A stretch of 16,512 nt of DNA, taken from JBDLRH01 sp039800165 (GTDB lineage: Bacteria; Pseudomonadota; Gammaproteobacteria; Burkholderiales; Burkholderiaceae_C). This document shows positions 1 through 7,625 of the stretch, piece by piece; positions within the stretch are counted from its first letter, which is position 1; each line of letters begins with the position of its first letter. The position numbers were made by a program, and so were the translations under genes. Below the pieces are notes generated by a model. It saw only the letters and a list, made by a program, of their open reading frames with translations, was not told where the DNA came from and searched no databases. The stretch lies in the NCBI GenBank assembly GCA_039800165.1, contig JBDLRH010000017.1, positions 1 to 16,512 on the forward strand. The letters run 5' to 3'.

Positions 1-44
1 TCTGGCGTGGGTCTGGCGTGGGTCTGGCGTGGATCTGGCGCTGA
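1..44. repeat. 11-bp tandem repeat, about four copies
   Basis: Two exact copies of TCTGGCGTGGG are followed by a one-mismatch copy (ending A) and a degenerate fourth copy (TCTGGCGCTGA). The array starts at the window edge, so it may continue to the left. It lies just beyond the 3' end of the AraC-type gene. The unit length is not a multiple of three, which argues against a simple in-frame protein repeat. No function is evident. Confidence 0.8.
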
Positions 45-62
45 TGCGGCTGCGCTGCCGCA
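45..62 (-). terminator. Hairpin just past the AraC-type gene stop, possible terminator
   Basis: TGCGGC (45-50) and GCCGCA (57-62) form a perfect 6-bp stem with a 6-base loop, directly abutting the stop codon of the minus-strand regulator gene. No T-run follows on the minus strand, so intrinsic termination is doubtful. It may only slow polymerase or protect the 3' end. Confidence 0.3.
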
Positions 63-1073
63 CTAGCCCTGGCGCATGCGAAACGCGCCGGGCGACTGAC
101 CCGTCCAGCCGCGAAACGCGCGGGTAAAGCTTTTTTCGTTGCGAAAGCCGCTGGCTGCGGCCACCTGCTTGATGGGCTGCGCGGTGCGCCACAGCAGGTC
201 TTGCGCGCGCTCGCGCCGCACCGTGTCCTTGATCTGCTGCAGCGTGGCGCCTTCATCGCGCAGCTGCCGGTGCAGCGTGCGCGCCGAGATTGCCAGCCGC
301 TCGGCCAGGCTGTCGGCGTTGTGGCTGCGCCCGGGTTCGCTCAGCAACAGCTGGCGCACCTGCGGCACCAGCAGGCGGTCGCGACGGTACTGCAGCACCG
401 TCAGCGGCAGCGCGCGCTGCAGCATCTGGCGCATGGCACGCTCGTCGCGGCGAATCGGCAGCGCCAGGTAGCGCGCATCGAAGCGGATGGAAGCGCGGGG
501 CGCCTTCCAGTGCAGCTGCGGCGCGAACAGCAGCGGGTAGGCGCTGGCATGCGGCGGCGGCGCGTAGGGAAAGCTGGCCTCGGTAAGCGCGATGCGCGAA
601 TCCACATACCAGCAGGCCAGGCCGTGGATGTTGCGCAGCACATGCACCAGGCAGAACTCGCGCGACTCGCCCAGCGGCGCGCGTTCCTCGATCTCCAGCA
701 CCGCATCGCTGCCTTCGGTGCGCAGGTGCAGCCGGATCTCGTCGGCAATCAACCCATGGTGGCGGCACCAGCGGCGCAGCGCCAGGCCCAGGTCGGTGGC
801 GCTGAGCGAGGCGCGCGCCAGCATGCCGTAGCTGCCCCAGGGCAGGCGGCGGCTGAAGGCGCCCAGGCCTTCGTCGTCCAGCTCACGCATCGCCGCGCCC
901 GACAGCAGCTCCATCTGCCGTGCGGTGATGCGGCCGTGCCTGGCGCGCAACTGGGCTGGCGCAATCTGTGCCTCGGCCAGCGCGCCGGCCGGGTCCATGC
1001 CGCGCAGGTGGTAGGCACGGGCAATGGCCCGGGCAAAGGCCATGGGGGTGGCGGCGGTGGGCGGCTGTGACAT
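63..1073 (-). CDS. AraC-family transcriptional regulator with arabinose-binding-like N-terminal domain
   Basis: This 336-residue DNA-binding regulator is divergent from the leucine/isovalerate operon and is the obvious candidate to control it. Residues about 11-210 match the all-alpha ligand domain of OruR-type AraC regulators (segment PWGSYGMLARASLSATDLG near 78-96). Residues about 254-335 form the AraC double helix-turn-helix (SLAERLAISARTLHRQLRDEG near 255-275, then IKQVAAASGFRNEKSFTRAF near 301-320). The start at 1073 is chosen because GGAGG lies just upstream, although the spacing of one base is tight. Met at 1043 or 1112 are alternatives. The length is normal for the family. The effector is unknown. 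Leucine operons in proteobacteria are more often described with MerR-type LiuR or TetR-type LiuQ, so an AraC-type neighbour is a notable variation. Confidence 0.9.
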   Translation of the reverse strand: MSQPPTAATPMAFARAIARAYHLRGMDPAGALAEAQIAPAQLRARHGRITARQMELLSGAAMRELDDEGLGAFSRRLPWGSYGMLARASLSATDLGLALRRWCRHHGLIADEIRLHLRTEGSDAVLEIEERAPLGESREFCLVHVLRNIHGLACWYVDSRIALTEASFPYAPPPHASAYPLLFAPQLHWKAPRASIRFDARYLALPIRRDERAMRQMLQRALPLTVLQYRRDRLLVPQVRQLLLSEPGRSHNADSLAERLAISARTLHRQLRDEGATLQQIKDTVRRERAQDLLWRTAQPIKQVAAASGFRNEKSFTRAFRGWTGQSPGAFRMRQG

Positions 1074-1177
1074 GCCTCCAGTGTGCAAAATACTGGCACG
1101 ATTTGCAACCATGCTGGCGCGCAAGTGGTGCGGCCTTGTCCGTACAGTGGTGGCCCGGCAGACGAAGTGAGGAGACC
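1074..1177. promoter_or_regulatory. Divergent promoter region between the regulator and liuB
   Basis: This 104-base gap separates the two divergent start codons, so both promoters must lie here or overlap the genes. It is richer in A and T near 1085-1108 than the flanking coding sequence. It contains a direct repeat at 1091-1121 and an inverted repeat (TGCAAA at 1084-1089, TTTGCA at 1102-1107). I could not identify convincing -35/-10 pairs for either direction. The liuB ribosome-binding site GAGGAGA sits at its right end. Confidence 0.6.
1091..1121. promoter_or_regulatory. Candidate AraC-type operator: direct repeat at 21-bp spacing
   Basis: TACTGGCACG (1091-1100) and TGCTGGCGCG (1112-1121) match at 8 of 10 positions, with both differences transitions, and are offset by exactly 21 bases. 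Two half-sites in direct orientation two helical turns apart are the usual binding arrangement for AraC-family dimers. The location in the divergent promoter fits autoregulation plus operon control. This is inferred from spacing and location only. Confidence 0.45.
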
Positions 1178-2785
1178 ATGCCCGTGATCGAATCGAAGCT
1201 GCAGCCGCGCTCGGCAGAGTTCCAGGCCAACGCGCAGGCCATGCAGGCGGTGGTGGATGACCTGGCCGTGCAGGTGGCCAAGGCCGCGGCCGGTGGCGGC
1301 GAAGCTGCGCGTGCGCGCCATGTGGCCCGCGGCAAGCTGCTGCCGCGCGAGCGGGTGCAGATGCTGCTGGACCCGGGCACGCCCTTCCTCGAGATCGCAC
1401 CGCTGGCCGCGCACGCCATGTACAACGGCGACGCGCCTTGCGCCGGCGTCATTGCCGGCATCGGCCGCGTGAGCGGTGTGGACTGCATCATCGTCTGCAA
1501 CGACGCGACGGTGAAGGGCGGCACCTATTACCCGATGACGGTGAAGAAGCACCTGCGCGCGCAAGAGATCGCGGCGCAGAACCGGCTGCCCTGCATCTAT
1601 CTGGTGGACAGCGGTGGTGCCAACCTGCCGAACCAGGACGAGGTGTTCCCCGACCGCGAACACTTCGGCCGCATCTTCTACAACCAGGCCAACCTGAGCG
1701 CGCAGGGCATTGCGCAGATTGCGGTGGTGATGGGCAGTTGCACCGCGGGCGGCGCCTATGTGCCGGCGATGAGCGACGAGACCATCATCGTCAAGAACCA
1801 GGGCACGATCTTTCTGGGGGGGCCGCCGCTGGTGAAAGCCGCCATCGGCGAAATCGTGACGGCCGAAGAGCTGGGCGGTGGCGATGCACACACCCGCCTG
1901 TCGGGCGTGGCGGACCATCTGGCCAACAACGACGCGCATGCGCTGGCCCTTGCGCGGCAGGCGGTGGCCACGCTCAACCGCGCCAAGCCGCAGCCGCACC
2001 AGCTGCGCACGCCGGTGCCGCCGAAGTACGACCCGAAAGAACTGTACGGCGTGATCCCCACCGACACCCGCAAGCCCTACGACGTGCGCGAGGTGATCGC
2101 GCGCATCGTCGACGGCTCGGAGTTTCACGAGTTCAAGGCGCGCTTTGGCAGCACTCTGGTGTGCGGCTTTGCGCACATCGAGGGCATGCCGGTGGGCATC
2201 GTCGCCAACAACGGCGTGCTGTTCAGCGAATCGGCGCAGAAGGGTGCGCACTTCATCGAGCTGTGCGGCCAGCGCAAGGTGCCGCTCATCTTTTTGCAGA
2301 ACATCACCGGCTTCATGGTCGGCAAGAAGTACGAGAACGAAGGCATCGCGCGCCACGGCGCCAAGATGGTGACCGCGGTGGCCACGGTGAACGTGCCCAA
2401 GTTCACCGTGATCATCGGCGGCAGCTACGGCGCGGGCAACTACGGCATGTGCGGCCGCGCCTACAGCCCGCGCTTCTTGTGGATGTGGCCGAACGCGCGC
2501 ATCTGCGTGATGGGCGGCGAGCAGGCGGCCGGCGTGCTGGCCACCGTGCGCAAGGACGCGCTGGCCGCCAAGGGCCAGACGCTGAGCGCCGAGGAAGAAG
2601 ACGCGATCAAGCGGCCGATCCTCGAGCAGTTCGGCCATCAGTCGCACCCGTACTACTCGAGCGCGCGCTTGTGGGACGACGGCGTGATCGACCCGGCCGA
2701 CACCCGCCGGGTGCTGGCGCTCGGCCTGTCGGCGGCGATGAATGCGCCGATCTCCGAGCCGAAGTTCGGCGTGTTCCGGATGTAA
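1178..2785 (+). CDS. liuB: Methylcrotonyl-CoA carboxylase, beta (carboxyltransferase) subunit
   Basis: This subunit transfers carboxyl from carboxybiotin to 3-methylcrotonyl-CoA, giving 3-methylglutaconyl-CoA, in cytoplasmic leucine/isovalerate breakdown. It partners with the biotinylated subunit at 5551-7578. The 535 residues equal the usual MCC-beta length and contain both crotonase-like carboxyltransferase halves. Diagnostic segments are NDATVKGGTYYPMTVKKHL (108-126), YLVDSGGANLPNQDEVFPDR (141-160), CTAGGAYVPAMSDE (188-201), FLQNITGFMVGKKYE (372-386), GGSYGAGNYGMCGRAY (414-429), and the C-terminal EPKFGVFRM. Start 1178 has GAGGAGA five bases upstream. Geranyl-CoA carboxylase beta (AtuC) is a close relative, but HMG-CoA lyase and the hydratase in the same operon favour methylcrotonyl-CoA. 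The next gene follows after 12 bases. Confidence 0.95.
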   Translation: MPVIESKLQPRSAEFQANAQAMQAVVDDLAVQVAKAAAGGGEAARARHVARGKLLPRERVQMLLDPGTPFLEIAPLAAHAMYNGDAPCAGVIAGIGRVSGVDCIIVCNDATVKGGTYYPMTVKKHLRAQEIAAQNRLPCIYLVDSGGANLPNQDEVFPDREHFGRIFYNQANLSAQGIAQIAVVMGSCTAGGAYVPAMSDETIIVKNQGTIFLGGPPLVKAAIGEIVTAEELGGGDAHTRLSGVADHLANNDAHALALARQAVATLNRAKPQPHQLRTPVPPKYDPKELYGVIPTDTRKPYDVREVIARIVDGSEFHEFKARFGSTLVCGFAHIEGMPVGIVANNGVLFSESAQKGAHFIELCGQRKVPLIFLQNITGFMVGKKYENEGIARHGAKMVTAVATVNVPKFTVIIGGSYGAGNYGMCGRAYSPRFLWMWPNARICVMGGEQAAGVLATVRKDALAAKGQTLSAEEEDAIKRPILEQFGHQSHPYYSSARLWDDGVIDPADTRRVLALGLSAAMNAPISEPKFGVFRM

Positions 2786-2797
2786 GGGAGCAAGCAC

Positions 2798-3943
2798 ATG
2801 GACACCATCTACACCACCCACGAACACGTGCAGCTGCGCGACCAGGTGCAGCGCTTCATCGAGCGTGAGGTTGAGCCCTGCGCCCAGGCCTGGGAAGACG
2901 CGGGCATGGTGCCGCGCGAGGTGCTGCGCAAGATGGGTGACGCCGGACTGCTGGGGCTGATGTACGAAACCCAGTACGGCGGCGCTGAAGCCGATGCGAT
3001 GACCAACCTGGTGTTTGCCGAAGCGCTGTCGCAGTCCACCTTCGGCGGCTTCATCGTGACCGTGCTGGTGCACACCGACATGGCCAGCCCGCACCTGCAT
3101 CACGCCGGCAACCCGCAGCAAAAGGCCAAGTACATGCCGGGCGTGACGGCCGGCCGCACCATCACCGCAGTGGGCATCACCGAGCCGGGGGCGGGCTCGG
3201 ATGTGGCGGGTATTCGCACGAATGCGCGCTTCGAGGACGGACCGGACGGCGGGCACTGGGTGATCAACGGCACCAAGATGTTCATCACCAACGGGGTGCA
3301 TGCCGACCTGTACTTTGTGGCCGCCAAGACCGGTACCGCCGCGCGCGACACCACCATTTTCATCGTCGAGAAGGGCACGCCCGGCTTCAGCGTGGGCCGC
3401 GCGCTCAAGAAGACCGGCTGGCTGTGTTCAGACACGGCCGAGCTGGTGTTCGACAACGTGCGCGTGCCGGCGGCCAACGTGCTGGGCGATGTGGGCAAGG
3501 GCTTTTATTCGGTGATGAAGAACTTTCAGACCGAGCGCATTGCCCTCGGTGCCATGGCCATCGGCCACTGCCAGCAGGCGCTGCAGCGCACGCTGGACTA
3601 CGTGCGCCAGCGCCAGGCCTTCGGTGCGCCGCTGTGGGAAAAGCAGACCATCCGCCAGCGCATCTCCATGCTGGACGCCAAGGTGCGCGCTGCGCGGCAG
3701 TTCATGTACCACTGCGCCTGGTCGGTGGTGCAGGGCCGCGACATCGTGCAAGAGGTGTCGATGCTCAAGGCACTCACCGGCGAGCTGGTCAACGAGGTGC
3801 TGCAGGCCTGCCAGCAGTTCCACGGCGGCATGGGTTACATCCGCGAGACGGCGGTCGAGCGCCTGTGGCGCGACGCCCGCGTGCTGGCCATCGGCGGTGG
3901 CGCCACCGAGGTGATGCTGGAAGAAGTGGCCAAGCGCTATTGA
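2798..3943 (+). CDS. Acyl-CoA dehydrogenase, long-chain/citronellyl-CoA-dehydrogenase-like
   Basis: This FAD enzyme oxidises an acyl-CoA at the alpha-beta bond and passes electrons to electron-transfer flavoprotein. It has 381 residues with the N-terminal helical, middle beta and C-terminal helical domains. The flavin signature GITEPGAGSD is at 126-135, RQAFG at 272-276, and QFHGGMGY at 340-347. The usual C-terminal catalytic Glu (YEGT in medium-chain enzymes) is replaced by Gly in AIGGGATE (364-371). Instead Glu246 in FQTERIAL sits where long-chain and isovaleryl-CoA dehydrogenases place their base. Position in a leucine operon suggests isovaleryl-CoA as substrate, but the sequence reads more like the AtuD/long-chain group than canonical LiuA, so no gene symbol is given. 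The start has AAGGGAG upstream and follows liuB by 12 bases. Confidence 0.88.
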   Translation: MDTIYTTHEHVQLRDQVQRFIEREVEPCAQAWEDAGMVPREVLRKMGDAGLLGLMYETQYGGAEADAMTNLVFAEALSQSTFGGFIVTVLVHTDMASPHLHHAGNPQQKAKYMPGVTAGRTITAVGITEPGAGSDVAGIRTNARFEDGPDGGHWVINGTKMFITNGVHADLYFVAAKTGTAARDTTIFIVEKGTPGFSVGRALKKTGWLCSDTAELVFDNVRVPAANVLGDVGKGFYSVMKNFQTERIALGAMAIGHCQQALQRTLDYVRQRQAFGAPLWEKQTIRQRISMLDAKVRAARQFMYHCAWSVVQGRDIVQEVSMLKALTGELVNEVLQACQQFHGGMGYIRETAVERLWRDARVLAIGGGATEVMLEEVAKRY

Positions 3944-3974
3944 AGACCGGTTCACCCAATACTGGAGGACGACG

Positions 3975-4721
3975 ATGCTGCGGTTCATCCTGATGCTGGG
4001 CCTGCTTGCGGTGGCGGCCGCAGCCCGTGCGGGCCTGCCTTGGCAGGACGAGGCCCGCGTGACCGGTGCCGGAAGCGAGGTGCAGGTGGTCTACCTGACC
4101 TCGCCCGACTGCGTGTACTGCCGCTCGTGGCGTCATCTGCGCAACGGCGGCTGGGCGCGCGCGCAGGCCAATGGGCTGGCCGCCCGGATCATGCTGACCG
4201 AAGTGTCCAAGCGCACGCTGCGCGAGGGCATCCGCGCCGACCACTACCCCGAGGCGCTGCGCGGCCTGTACGCTCAGAACCCGTCGCTGGGCAACGCAAT
4301 CCCGGCGTGGTGGGTGCTGGTGGACGGCCGGCCGGTCTACGGCGCCGTCGGCGAAACCGACTGGGACAGCGCGATCGAGCCGCTGCTGCAGGACCTGCTG
4401 AAGGCCAAGACTGCGGGCGGTGGCCGCGTGGCGATCAAGCGGCCGGCGCTGAACGCCAGATGGGACGCGGCAGCGCGCGCCGGCCAGCCGCTGTCGCCCG
4501 ACCTGTTGCCCATGTCCCACGACGCGCTGCGCAAGGCGGTGCTGGCCTACCGCGACCTGCCGGGCCCCAAGGCGATGGCCTTGTCCGAAGACGGCGAGCC
4601 CTATTACCAGTCGGGCGCCGCCGACATCGACAAGCGCGTGCTGACGCGCTGCGCATCGCTGACCGCCTTCCGCTGCCACTTGCTGGCCATTGATGACCAG
4701 ACCCAGCCCTGGCCGCGCTGA
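3975..4721 (+). CDS. Secreted thioredoxin-fold protein with CVYC motif
   Basis: This 248-residue protein begins with a likely signal peptide: MLRFILMLGLLAVAAAARAG, hydrophobic with small residues and a probable cut near 18-20. A thioredoxin-like region follows: beta strand EVQVVYLTSP, a CxxC pair C46-V-Y-C49, and AIPAWWVLVDG with the probable cis-Pro at 110. A C-terminal section of about 100 residues (150-248) is not recognisable and carries two further cysteines, C226 and C234. These features suggest a periplasmic thiol-disulfide or thioredoxin-like role, with partner unknown. GGAGGA lies five bases before the start. It sits between acyl-CoA dehydrogenase and hydratase genes with gaps of 31 and 15 bases, so it is co-transcribed with cytoplasmic catabolic enzymes, which is odd. 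I do not recognise a named family. Confidence 0.75.
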   Translation: MLRFILMLGLLAVAAAARAGLPWQDEARVTGAGSEVQVVYLTSPDCVYCRSWRHLRNGGWARAQANGLAARIMLTEVSKRTLREGIRADHYPEALRGLYAQNPSLGNAIPAWWVLVDGRPVYGAVGETDWDSAIEPLLQDLLKAKTAGGGRVAIKRPALNARWDAAARAGQPLSPDLLPMSHDALRKAVLAYRDLPGPKAMALSEDGEPYYQSGAADIDKRVLTRCASLTAFRCHLLAIDDQTQPWPR

Positions 4722-4736
4722 TCACCCACGCAACCC

Positions 4737-5528
4737 ATGTCTTCCATGTCCACCCTCGATATCCGACGCCCCTCGCCCCAGGTGGCCGAGGTTTGGCTGA
4801 ACCGCCCCGACGTGCGCAACGCCTTCAACGACCAGGTGATTGCCGAGATGACGGCCGCCTTCCGCGCGCTGTCGGCCGACCCGCAGCTGCGCGTGGTGCT
4901 GCTGGCCGCGCATGGCAAGGCGTTTTGCGCCGGCGCTGACTTGAACTGGATGCGCGCCATGGCTGGCTACAGCTGGGACCAGAACCACGCCGATGCGCAA
5001 AAGCTCGCTGACATGCTGTGGACGCTGGACCAGTGCCCGGTGCCGATCGTCGCGCGCATCCAGGGCGACTGCTATGCCGGCGGCATGGGCCTGGCCTGCG
5101 TGAGCGATGTGCTGGTGGCCAGCGACAACGTGACCTTCTGCCTGTCGGAAGCGCGGCTGGGCCTGCTGCCCGCCACCATCAGCCCGTATGTGATTCGCGC
5201 GATGGGGCCGCAGCAGTCGCGCCGCTACATGGTGACGGCCGAACGCTTTTCTGCGACGCAGGCCCATGCGATGGGGATGGTGCATGAACTCGTGGGCCCT
5301 GACGCGCTGGACGCGAAGGTGGCCGAGATCGTGAACACGCTGGTGGCCAACGGCCCGGCGGCGGTGCGTGCATGCAAGAAGCTGGTGCAGGACGTCGCAG
5401 GCCGCGAGATCGATGCCGCGCTGCGCGACGAGACCGCGCGCCGCATTGCCGACATCCGCGCCAGCGACGAGGGCCGCGAGGGCATTGCCTCGTTCCTGAA
5501 CAAGCGTGCGCCGAACTGGCTGGTGTGA
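4737..5528 (+). CDS. liuC: Methylglutaconyl-CoA hydratase (enoyl-CoA hydratase family)
   Basis: This enzyme probably hydrates 3-methylglutaconyl-CoA to HMG-CoA, the step between the carboxylase and the lyase encoded in the same operon. The 263-residue crotonase fold shows oxyanion-hole segments HGKAFCAGADLNWM (59-72) and DCYAGGMGLAC (111-121). The first catalytic Glu is at 138 in FCLSEARLGLLPATISPYV. The second canonical crotonase Glu is not present (ATIS in this stretch), as I recall for bacterial LiuC proteins. The start is ambiguous: ATG at 4737 and ATG at 4746 are both plausible and neither has a clear ribosome-binding site, so translation may be coupled to the upstream gene 15 bases away. 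Another short-chain or branched enoyl-CoA substrate remains possible. Confidence 0.9.
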   Translation: MSSMSTLDIRRPSPQVAEVWLNRPDVRNAFNDQVIAEMTAAFRALSADPQLRVVLLAAHGKAFCAGADLNWMRAMAGYSWDQNHADAQKLADMLWTLDQCPVPIVARIQGDCYAGGMGLACVSDVLVASDNVTFCLSEARLGLLPATISPYVIRAMGPQQSRRYMVTAERFSATQAHAMGMVHELVGPDALDAKVAEIVNTLVANGPAAVRACKKLVQDVAGREIDAALRDETARRIADIRASDEGREGIASFLNKRAPNWLV

Positions 5529-5550
5529 AACAGTGCCCTGAAAGGCTGAC

Positions 5551-7578
5551 ATGTTCAAGAAGATCCTGATTGCGAATCGCGGAGAGATCGCCTGCCGCGT
5601 GGCCGCCACTGCGCGCCGCATGGGCATCCGCACCGTGGCGGTGTATTCCGACGCCGACGCACAGGCCAAGCATGTGGCCGCCTGCGACGAGGCGGTGCAC
5701 ATCGGTGGCAGCGCGCCGCGCGAGAGCTACTTGCTGGGCGAGCGCATCATCGCCGCGGCCAAGGCGACCGGGGCGCAGGCCATCCACCCGGGCTATGGCT
5801 TTCTGAGCGAGAACGAAGGCTTTGCGCAGGCCTGCGCCGATGCCGGGCTAGTGTTCATCGGCCCGCCGCCCAAAGCCATCGAGGCGATGGGCCTGAAGGC
5901 CGAATCCAAGCAGCTGATGGAGAAGGCCGGCGTGCCGCTGGTGCCCGGCTACCACGGCGCCAACCAGGACACCGCGCTGCTGAAGGCCGAGGCCGACCGC
6001 ATCGGCTACCCGGTGCTGATCAAGGCCAGCGCGGGCGGTGGCGGCAAGGGCATGCGCGCGGTCGATAAGCCCGAAGACTTTGAGGCTGCGCTCGCGTCGT
6101 GCCAGCGCGAGGCGCGCAACAGCTTTGGCGATGACGCGGTGCTGATCGAGAAGTACGTGCAGCGGCCGCGGCATATCGAGATCCAGGTGTTTGGCGACAG
6201 CCACGGCAATTGCGTGTACCTGTTCGAGCGCGACTGCTCGGTGCAGCGGCGTCACCAGAAGGTGCTGGAGGAAGCCCCAGCCCCCGGCCTGAGCGCCGAG
6301 ATGCGTCAGCAGATGGGCCTGGCCGCCGTGGCCGCCGCACGCGCGGTGGGCTATGTGGGCGCCGGCACGGTGGAGTTCATCGTGGAGCAGCGGGATGCCC
6401 ACATGTCTTTTTATTTCATGGAGATGAACACGCGCCTGCAGGTGGAGCATCCGGTGACGGAAGCGATCACCGGCCTCGACCTGGTGGAGTGGCAGCTGCG
6501 CGTGGCCGCCGGCGAGCCGCTGCCGCTGCGGCAAGACGAGCTGCGCATGCACGGCTACGCCATCGAGGCGCGCATCTGCGCCGAGAACCCCGACAACCAG
6601 TTCCTGCCGGCCACCGGCACGCTGCGCATCTACCGCAAGCCGGCGCATGGCGCGTTTGCCCATGCCGACGTGCGCTTTGACGACGGCGTGCGCGAGGGCG
6701 ACGCGATCAGCCCCTTCTACGACTCGATGATCGCCAAGCTGATCGTGCATGGCGACACGCGCGAGCAGGCGCTGGCGCGGCTGGACGCAGCGCTGGCGCA
6801 GACCCACATCGTGGGCCTGGCCACCAATGTGCAGTTCCTGCGCCATGTGGTGAAGAGCCGGTCTTTCGCGCAGGCCGACCTGGACACCGCGCTGATCCCG
6901 CGCGAGCAGGCGGTGCTGTTCCACCAGCAGCCCGTCGCTGCACCGACGGCTGCCGCCGCAGCGGTGGCGCTGACGCTGATGCAAGAACAGGCCGCGGCTA
7001 CGGCCGCCGGCTCCAGCGACCCGTTCGCGCGCCGCGACCACTGGCGATCGCACGGCAGCGCGCAGCGGCGCTTTGCCTTTGAATCAGATGGCGCCGCCTT
7101 GGCCGCACAACTGGAGGTGCTGCACGACGGCGCGCTGCTGCTGTCGGTGGGGGAAGCGCGCGGCCCGCTGCAGTGGCGTGCTCTGTCGGCGCTGGCCCAT
7201 GGCGAAGGGGACACCAGCGCGCTGGAATTCACCTGGCAGGGCCGCACCGAGCGCATCCATGCCTACCGCCATGGTGAAGAGGTGCATGTGTTTGCAGCAG
7301 CCGGTGCGGCGCGCATCACCCAGATCGATCTGCTGGCCCATGCCGGCGATACCGCCGAGGAAGGCGGGCGCCTGAGCGCGCCGATGCCGGGCAAGGTGGT
7401 GTCGTTTGCGGTGAAGCCGGGTGACAAGGTGAGCAAGGGCCAGCCGCTGGCGGTGATGGAGGCGATGAAGATGGAGCACACCATCGCCGCGCCTGCCGAC
7501 GGCACCGTGGCCGAACTGCTGTACGCCCCCGGCGACCAGGTGCTGGAAGGCGCCGAGCTGCTGAAGCTGTCGGCCTGA
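5551..7578 (+). CDS. liuD: Methylcrotonyl-CoA carboxylase, biotinylated alpha subunit
   Basis: This subunit carries biotin carboxylase and biotin carrier domains and loads carboxybiotin for the beta subunit at 1178-2785. It has 675 residues, normal for MCC alpha. The N-terminal biotin carboxylase begins KKILIANRGEIACR (3-16). The ATP-grasp glycine loop KASAGGGGKGMR starts at K158, and the catalytic EMNTRLQVEHPVTE spans 291-304. A linker domain (about 450-600) follows, then a biotinyl domain with VMEAMKMEH, whose biotinylated lysine is K640. GAAAGG lies before the start, and liuC ends 22 bases upstream. The alpha and beta genes are separated by three other genes, a usual liu-type arrangement. 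Geranyl-CoA carboxylase alpha (AtuF) is the main alternative. Confidence 0.95.
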   Translation: MFKKILIANRGEIACRVAATARRMGIRTVAVYSDADAQAKHVAACDEAVHIGGSAPRESYLLGERIIAAAKATGAQAIHPGYGFLSENEGFAQACADAGLVFIGPPPKAIEAMGLKAESKQLMEKAGVPLVPGYHGANQDTALLKAEADRIGYPVLIKASAGGGGKGMRAVDKPEDFEAALASCQREARNSFGDDAVLIEKYVQRPRHIEIQVFGDSHGNCVYLFERDCSVQRRHQKVLEEAPAPGLSAEMRQQMGLAAVAAARAVGYVGAGTVEFIVEQRDAHMSFYFMEMNTRLQVEHPVTEAITGLDLVEWQLRVAAGEPLPLRQDELRMHGYAIEARICAENPDNQFLPATGTLRIYRKPAHGAFAHADVRFDDGVREGDAISPFYDSMIAKLIVHGDTREQALARLDAALAQTHIVGLATNVQFLRHVVKSRSFAQADLDTALIPREQAVLFHQQPVAAPTAAAAAVALTLMQEQAAATAAGSSDPFARRDHWRSHGSAQRRFAFESDGAALAAQLEVLHDGALLLSVGEARGPLQWRALSALAHGEGDTSALEFTWQGRTERIHAYRHGEEVHVFAAAGAARITQIDLLAHAGDTAEEGGRLSAPMPGKVVSFAVKPGDKVSKGQPLAVMEAMKMEHTIAAPADGTVAELLYAPGDQVLEGAELLKLSA

Positions 7579-7625
7579 AGACACCTTACGCGCCGCGGGC
7601 ACGCGCCGGCGCGGACAATGCGGCC

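Noticed and set aside
1094..1107. Sigma-54-like promoter, TGGCACG followed by TTGCA, in the divergent gap
   Set aside because: Only 8 bases separate the GG and GC dinucleotides, whereas sigma-54 promoters need 10. That spacing is strict, so this is probably a chance match.
1074..1400. Upstream extension of the AraC-type gene to 1400
   Set aside because: The extra N-terminus is Pro/Arg/Ala-rich, overlaps the liuB coding region on the opposite strand, and makes the protein far longer than its family. A start at 1073 has a GGAGG just upstream.
749..3301. Long minus-strand open frame (850 codons) opposite the regulator, liuB and the dehydrogenase
   Set aside because: It overlaps clearly conserved genes on the other strand and its translation is His/Ala/Arg-rich with no family motif. 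Such frames are a by-product of high GC at third codon positions.
7589..7613. Hairpin between liuD and ghrA (CGCGCCG with CGGCGCG, 11-base loop) as a terminator
   Set aside because: No T-run follows, and the downstream genes including liuE appear to belong to the same operon. A 7-bp GC palindrome is not surprising at this base composition.
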